Translations under genes and position numbers: made by a program
Notes under the pieces: generated by a model
What the model saw: only the letters and a program-made list of their open reading frames with translations
Told to the model about the DNA's origin: nothing
Database searches by the model: none
Shown: positions 59,804 to 64,000 of the stretch, in pieces
How positions within the stretch are numbered: position 1 is the first letter of the stretch
How the letters are laid out: each line of letters begins with the position of its first letter
NCBI GenBank assembly: GCA_963082975.1
Contig: OY720345.1
Location: forward strand, 32,062,611 to 32,126,610
DNA length: 64,000 nucleotides
Source: Labia minor
Lineage: Eukaryota > Arthropoda > Insecta > Dermaptera > Spongiphoridae
Direction of reading: 5' to 3'

Positions 59804-59927
59804 ATATATATAGATTAATTGAATTTTTTTTTAATATTTTTCATTACATATATATAATTAAGAACAGAGTCCGAACATAAAATTATTTTTTATTTAATTT
59901 CATATTATACATCTTGAAAGTATTTAA

Positions 59928-60500
59928 TATCTCGCCAGAAATAGTATTGAGATCACGAAAATTTTCGATGTCGAGATTTTGATGTTTTTATATGTTTTGA
60001 AGGTCCCTAAGTCATTTTCACTAAGTTTGAGAAAATTGTCTGTGTGTGTGTGTGTGTATGTAGACAAGATTACGCAAAAACGATTTGAGCCAGAATAATG
60101 AAATTAGGTATTCAGGCATTATTCAAAATTCGTAGTTTTCTATCAACTTTTGAGAAATGTAGCTCACCCGGAAGAGGGCTATTACCTACGACGTTTTCAT
60201 TTTTTTTTCCTCTAAAGTGACCGTAAAAATAAAGATATATATTTGATAGTTTTTCACACGATTAAAAATTGTATAAAACTGCTATATATAGGATTTCAGA
60301 TGGATTTTTTCGCTGAACATTGCAAATCACGCGCTATCACGTGACGTGGTGCCATCAACAAAGAGCCAAACACGCACTGGTTTAATAAATATTATTTATT
60401 AATTTTAATTTATAATTTAAAAAATTAAATTTAATTTAAATATAATATATGTTATTTTATCTAATTCAAATTGCGAGATAGTCGAATGGAGACACTCCAG
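59928..60500 (-). mobile_element. HINE-B repeat, copy 7
   Basis: TATCTCGCCAGAAATAGTAT start, (GT)n core at 60040-60058, GAATGGAGACACTCCAG end. Confidence 0.8.
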
Positions 60501-60504
60501 CTTA

Positions 60505-61629
60505 TCTTTATATAGATTTATATTAAACAATCTCGATTACTTAAATAAATTAATTTTTTAACTGAATCTTCTTTTAACGATATTTATATAAAAAAAGATA
60601 TACATAATATTAGTATAATAATAAAATCATTTAAATAATGCAACTTCTTTAAAATATATAATTACAATAATTTAAAAAAATTTTGGCACACGTGAATTGA
60701 TTTTTATATATTTTATTATTTTTTTTTCAAAATCATATCGTTTTGCAATATTGCCAATTATAACCGGTTTTTTGCAATAGTTATTAAAATGATTTGGTTA
60801 TAATAGTATAATGTCAGGGTTTTTTTATCGATTAGCACAAATATTTCCATACATCTAATATATATTCTTGAATAGTTTCAAGTCTTCACCATTTTTCTTT
60901 TTTTTTCTCAATTACTTTATAAAGTATTAATGGAGTGTTCTAGATTCCAATGAACCAATCAACTCACCTGTATTTATTATCAATTTATCAATCAATTTAT
61001 AAGAAAATTAAAAAAATAATAAATTAAAAAATAAAAATTAATTATTTATATGAAATTTTCTTTAAATATCAAATTCATTCAACTTAAATTTTAATTTATA
61101 ATTCATTATTTAATTAATAAATTAATATAATTTAAATTTGTATGATTACGATATAGTTAATACTAGTTAGTATATGTGCATTCATATTTGTTCTCAGATG
61201 TCAAGGTCATTTCAGATAATGTCTTAATCAACCAAATAGGTTTAAAACTACCTGAGAGAAAATATTTTATATTTGTTGTTGATTTATCTGAGATTAAAAC
61301 GTTATGCAATTTATTATAAATGAATGACAGTTTATTTTATTTGTATGTTCTTTTAACTTTATGGACGAAATTGAAAATAATATGTATTTATGATTTGCAA
61401 AGATAAAGAAAATTACCATATTTATAATATATAACATATTATATATATATATATATATATATAGTATAATTTAATTGAATTTGTTTTTTTGTTTCTTATC
61501 GAAAATGGATGAGAAAATATTTATTAGAAAATAAATATTTATAATTAAAATCTTAACTTTTTTCTTTCATTTATTCGTACCATATATCCTGCTAAATACT
61601 ATTTTAGAATATATAATATATGGTATATA
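60505..61629. other. AT-rich spacer
   Basis: Contains (AT)n at 61440-61464; otherwise nothing supported. Confidence 0.4.
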
Positions 61630-62094
61630 AGAGGGCAAGGTTTATATGTCCGTGACTTTTTAAGTGAAATACAGGTTTTTGGATACAAAATTATTTTATT
61701 TTTCAACGTAGTCTCCTTTGACCAAAGTTTCTCTAATTTTTTTATACTTTTCAAAAATTAAGATTTGTCGAGGACTTCAAAATAGATTTGCTTCATCGTT
61801 GGAGTTAATTCAGGTTTGTAAACAAGAAATAGTCACTCGGGGCTAAATCCGGAAAATAGGGCGGACGAGGGAGCAATTCGTATCCCATTTCATGGATTTT
61901 CATAGAAATTCACTTTTTCCCATTTTCTTCTCAAATCACGAAGTAGTCTGCAATTAATGGATGCCAAACAAAAACTAAAAGACCCAGCTGGTTCAAATTT
62001 CGACAGAAGTCAACTGCTGACAGAAGCAGTATTGCAATATCATTTAAGAGACAGGAAATTCAAAAAGTTAGGAACTTATTGACCTGCCCTCGAA
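61630..62094 (-). mobile_element. Mariner-1, common-deletion copy, decayed
   Basis: TIRs GAGGGCAAGGTTTATATGTC and CTTATTGACCTGCCCTCG. Same deletion junction (ATTTTCATAGAAATTCAC). The coding remnant is heavily eroded. Confidence 0.75.
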
Positions 62095-62099
62095 TATTT

Positions 62100-63235
62100 G
62101 AAATAAAAGTTATCTAAATATACAATTTTATATGAATCTAATGGGATTTTTAAATAAACTTAAAGTTTTACAGTGAATGAGAATTAATCTTAAATGATGA
62201 TTAAAAATCATTAAAAATAAAAAGTGAAAAATGAACTGAAAAACAATTGAAAATTTTATTTTAATTTTTTATAATTTTGAATTCTTATTTATTTACTATA
62301 GATTACTAGTTATTATCAGTAATTACGGAAAGTAGAGTCACAAAAAATACTATAAAAATTTTTTATTACGGTAAGTAAAAGGTTTTAATGTGATGTCTAT
62401 TTTTTATTTATTTTTTGTTATCATATATTTTAAATTATTTATATAAAATGAATTTAAAAAAAAAGCATTTTTAATTTATGTTAACAAATATTTTTTTTAT
62501 TATATTATTAATTTATTCATTATCAGTAATTATATTAAGCAAGGGCTTTCTTGATTCTTCTGTAGAGAAAGAGAGAGAGACAATCCATTTAAACTGTTCC
62601 AATATAATAAATTTTTTTTTTGACTGTTGTTATGTCTTCGAAACGAGTTTTAGTTGTAGTTTAATAATTGACTATCCATTTATTAAATTTTAAAAGAAAA
62701 TTTCTTTGAGCAATAAAAAAAATGATTTCATTCCAAGTAATTTCTCTTTTTTCTATTTACATTTTCTCTATCAAAAGTGTAAAAGTATAGATTAATGATT
62801 AATTAAGAAAATCCCCTAACGAGCTTCTAAAGGAGACGGACGTCTTTAACATAAGCTCCTTTAATGATTTTATTTCATTAGTGTTGAAAGTGGTTTAAAA
62901 AAAAAAAGTTGCGATTAACACAAGATTTTTATACTATTGGATTGAAATTGATAGTGCTTATTGAACACCTTTTGATCCTTCATGACTTTCTGTTAATGGG
63001 AAATCCATTTGAAGCTACTGGAACCTATTAAGATAAGTTCAAAAATAATCTATTAGCACTAATAGAAGTAAAATTACTTATACTAAACTGAAAAAAATTA
63101 TTTTTTAATGTTTTATGTATATATATTGAATTTTAATATAAATTTAATATATATATTTTAATAAAAATAATTTCTTTTAACACTTATTAAAAACTAAAAA
63201 AAAAAAAATATAAAAATAACCTTTCACTATCCAAC
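62100..63235. other. AT-rich spacer
   Basis: No supported feature. 62800-63060 is slightly less AT-rich, with imperfect inverted words (GAGCTTCTAAAGGAGACGG / AAGCTCCTTTAATG). Confidence 0.3.
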
Positions 63236-64000
63236 TCCTACTCCCTGTTAGTCTCACAGACGGGTTGCGGAGTGTGAAGATTTTCCTTCCCTAAAACACA
63301 AACCTTTTATAAAATGCCACCAACATGTGCATATTGCAAATTGTTCTTTTCAAGCGAAAAATACAATTGCCAAAATTGTGGAAAGAACTTCCATGCCAAA
63401 TGTGCTATTGAACACAGTTTTTTTCATAAAGAGACTAATACAGGCAAGACTCCAGAGATAATAGATGCTGATGTAACTTCTCCTATCAAGACTACTGCAG
63501 AAGAACCTACTAATACACCCGACATTGATATGACAGTTGGCAAACTACAACACCATGACAGAAGAAACGGCAGAGACTCAGTCGCGATACAATTAGAAGT
63601 GTGAAACAGAAGACAATAACTGACTATATTGTAATATATAATCCTAAAAAATACAGTTTTTATGTATATAAGGGTGAGAAAGCTAGAACTTTCATTTTTG
63701 AACACGTGCTAAATTTAAGAAAAAGACGATTGGTCATGGGACATGTTGTCTGCACATGTACAGGGACCCATCCATGTGTTCAAAGTGGGGGAAAGGTTTC
63801 ATTATTGGTGAAAATGATATTTGAGTTAGTCTTGATCAGGCATTGGAGGGAGACATACATATCCCTGCAGGAAGGACATCATACACAACCCCTTTTTGAG
63901 AAATGTTGCTGCACAATAGATGTTCCAGTTAAATCCGCAGGAAGACAATCAGGACTCAAGTCTCCAATGAACTCTCCATTCCTTTCTTTCATGCTAAGTG
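63236..64000 (+). CDS. Unidentified ORF with zinc-finger head, runs to window edge
   Basis: ATG at 63314 starts 96 codons with CAYCKLFF...YNCQNCGKNFHAKC (C-x2-C, C-x2-C-x4-H-x2-C), a PHD/zinc-knuckle-like finger followed by a Thr/Pro-rich linker. Stops at 63604. A separate frame is free of stops from about 63566 to the window edge. Several LINE ORF1 proteins begin with such a finger, so a transposon origin is most likely, but no reverse transcriptase lies within the window. Much richer in GC than the spacer before it. Confidence 0.4.

Noticed and set aside
1-64000. CRISPR arrays, rRNA genes, operons or riboswitches
   Set aside because: Repeats are dispersed rather than spaced arrays, no rRNA signature was seen, and the spliced Kir genes show the window is eukaryotic.
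1-64000. LTR retroelements or capsid-bearing elements
   Set aside because: No long direct terminal repeats, protease, integrase or capsid motifs recognised; coding transposon pieces are mariner, hAT or LINE.

Overview
The window is strongly AT-rich eukaryotic nuclear DNA: spliced genes with GT-AG introns of up to about 15 kb, AATAAA signals and dense transposon debris. The mariner, pogo-like, hAT, LINE and Helentron-like content together with the protein sequences points to an invertebrate, most likely an arthropod. A caligid copepod is my best guess, not proven by the sequence.

The host content is two inward-rectifier potassium channel (Kir/Irk) genes, both on the + strand, head to tail. 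Gene A enters from the left already inside its cytoplasmic domain: exons 433-625 and 3377-3583, with a terminal exon ending at 5957. A phase-compatible alternative 3' route (14527-14588, then 22231-22416) may give it a second tail. Gene B lies wholly in the window, 22588-54783. Three short N-terminal exons are followed by a slide-helix exon, a pore exon with GYG, three C-domain exons and two mutually exclusive terminal exons (52169-52281 or 54566-54783). A separate first coding exon at 35892-36061 is in phase with the slide-helix exon, so at least two N-termini and two C-termini are predicted (450 to 503 aa). The two positions that set rectification strength in vertebrate Kir2.1 (D172, E224) read Q and G in gene B, which predicts weak rectification.

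The introns and the gap between the genes are filled with repeats. (1) A 0.65-kb family with a CCGACCGACG terminal motif, a (GTCC/GTCT)n microsatellite and paired TGACGTCA sites. (2) A 0.6-kb family beginning CTGGAGTGTCTCC with a (CA)n core. Both look like non-autonomous Helentrons. (3) Mariner relics of three kinds, one spread as a common internally deleted form. (4) hAT fragments and small hAT elements, and a pogo-like TA-flanked element. (5) LINE pieces, one with a clean target duplication and poly-A tail. (6) A three-copy fold-back family and several one-off elements with terminal inverted repeats (TIRs). No rRNA, CRISPR or clear LTR retroelement was seen.

Region by region: 1-6 kb, 3' end of gene A; 6-22 kb, transposon-rich spacer with possible gene A 3' exons; 22.5-27 kb, gene B 5' exons; 27-42 kb, long intron with the alternative first exon; 42-55 kb, gene B core and tails; 55-64 kb, transposon-rich downstream region ending in an unidentified zinc-finger ORF.
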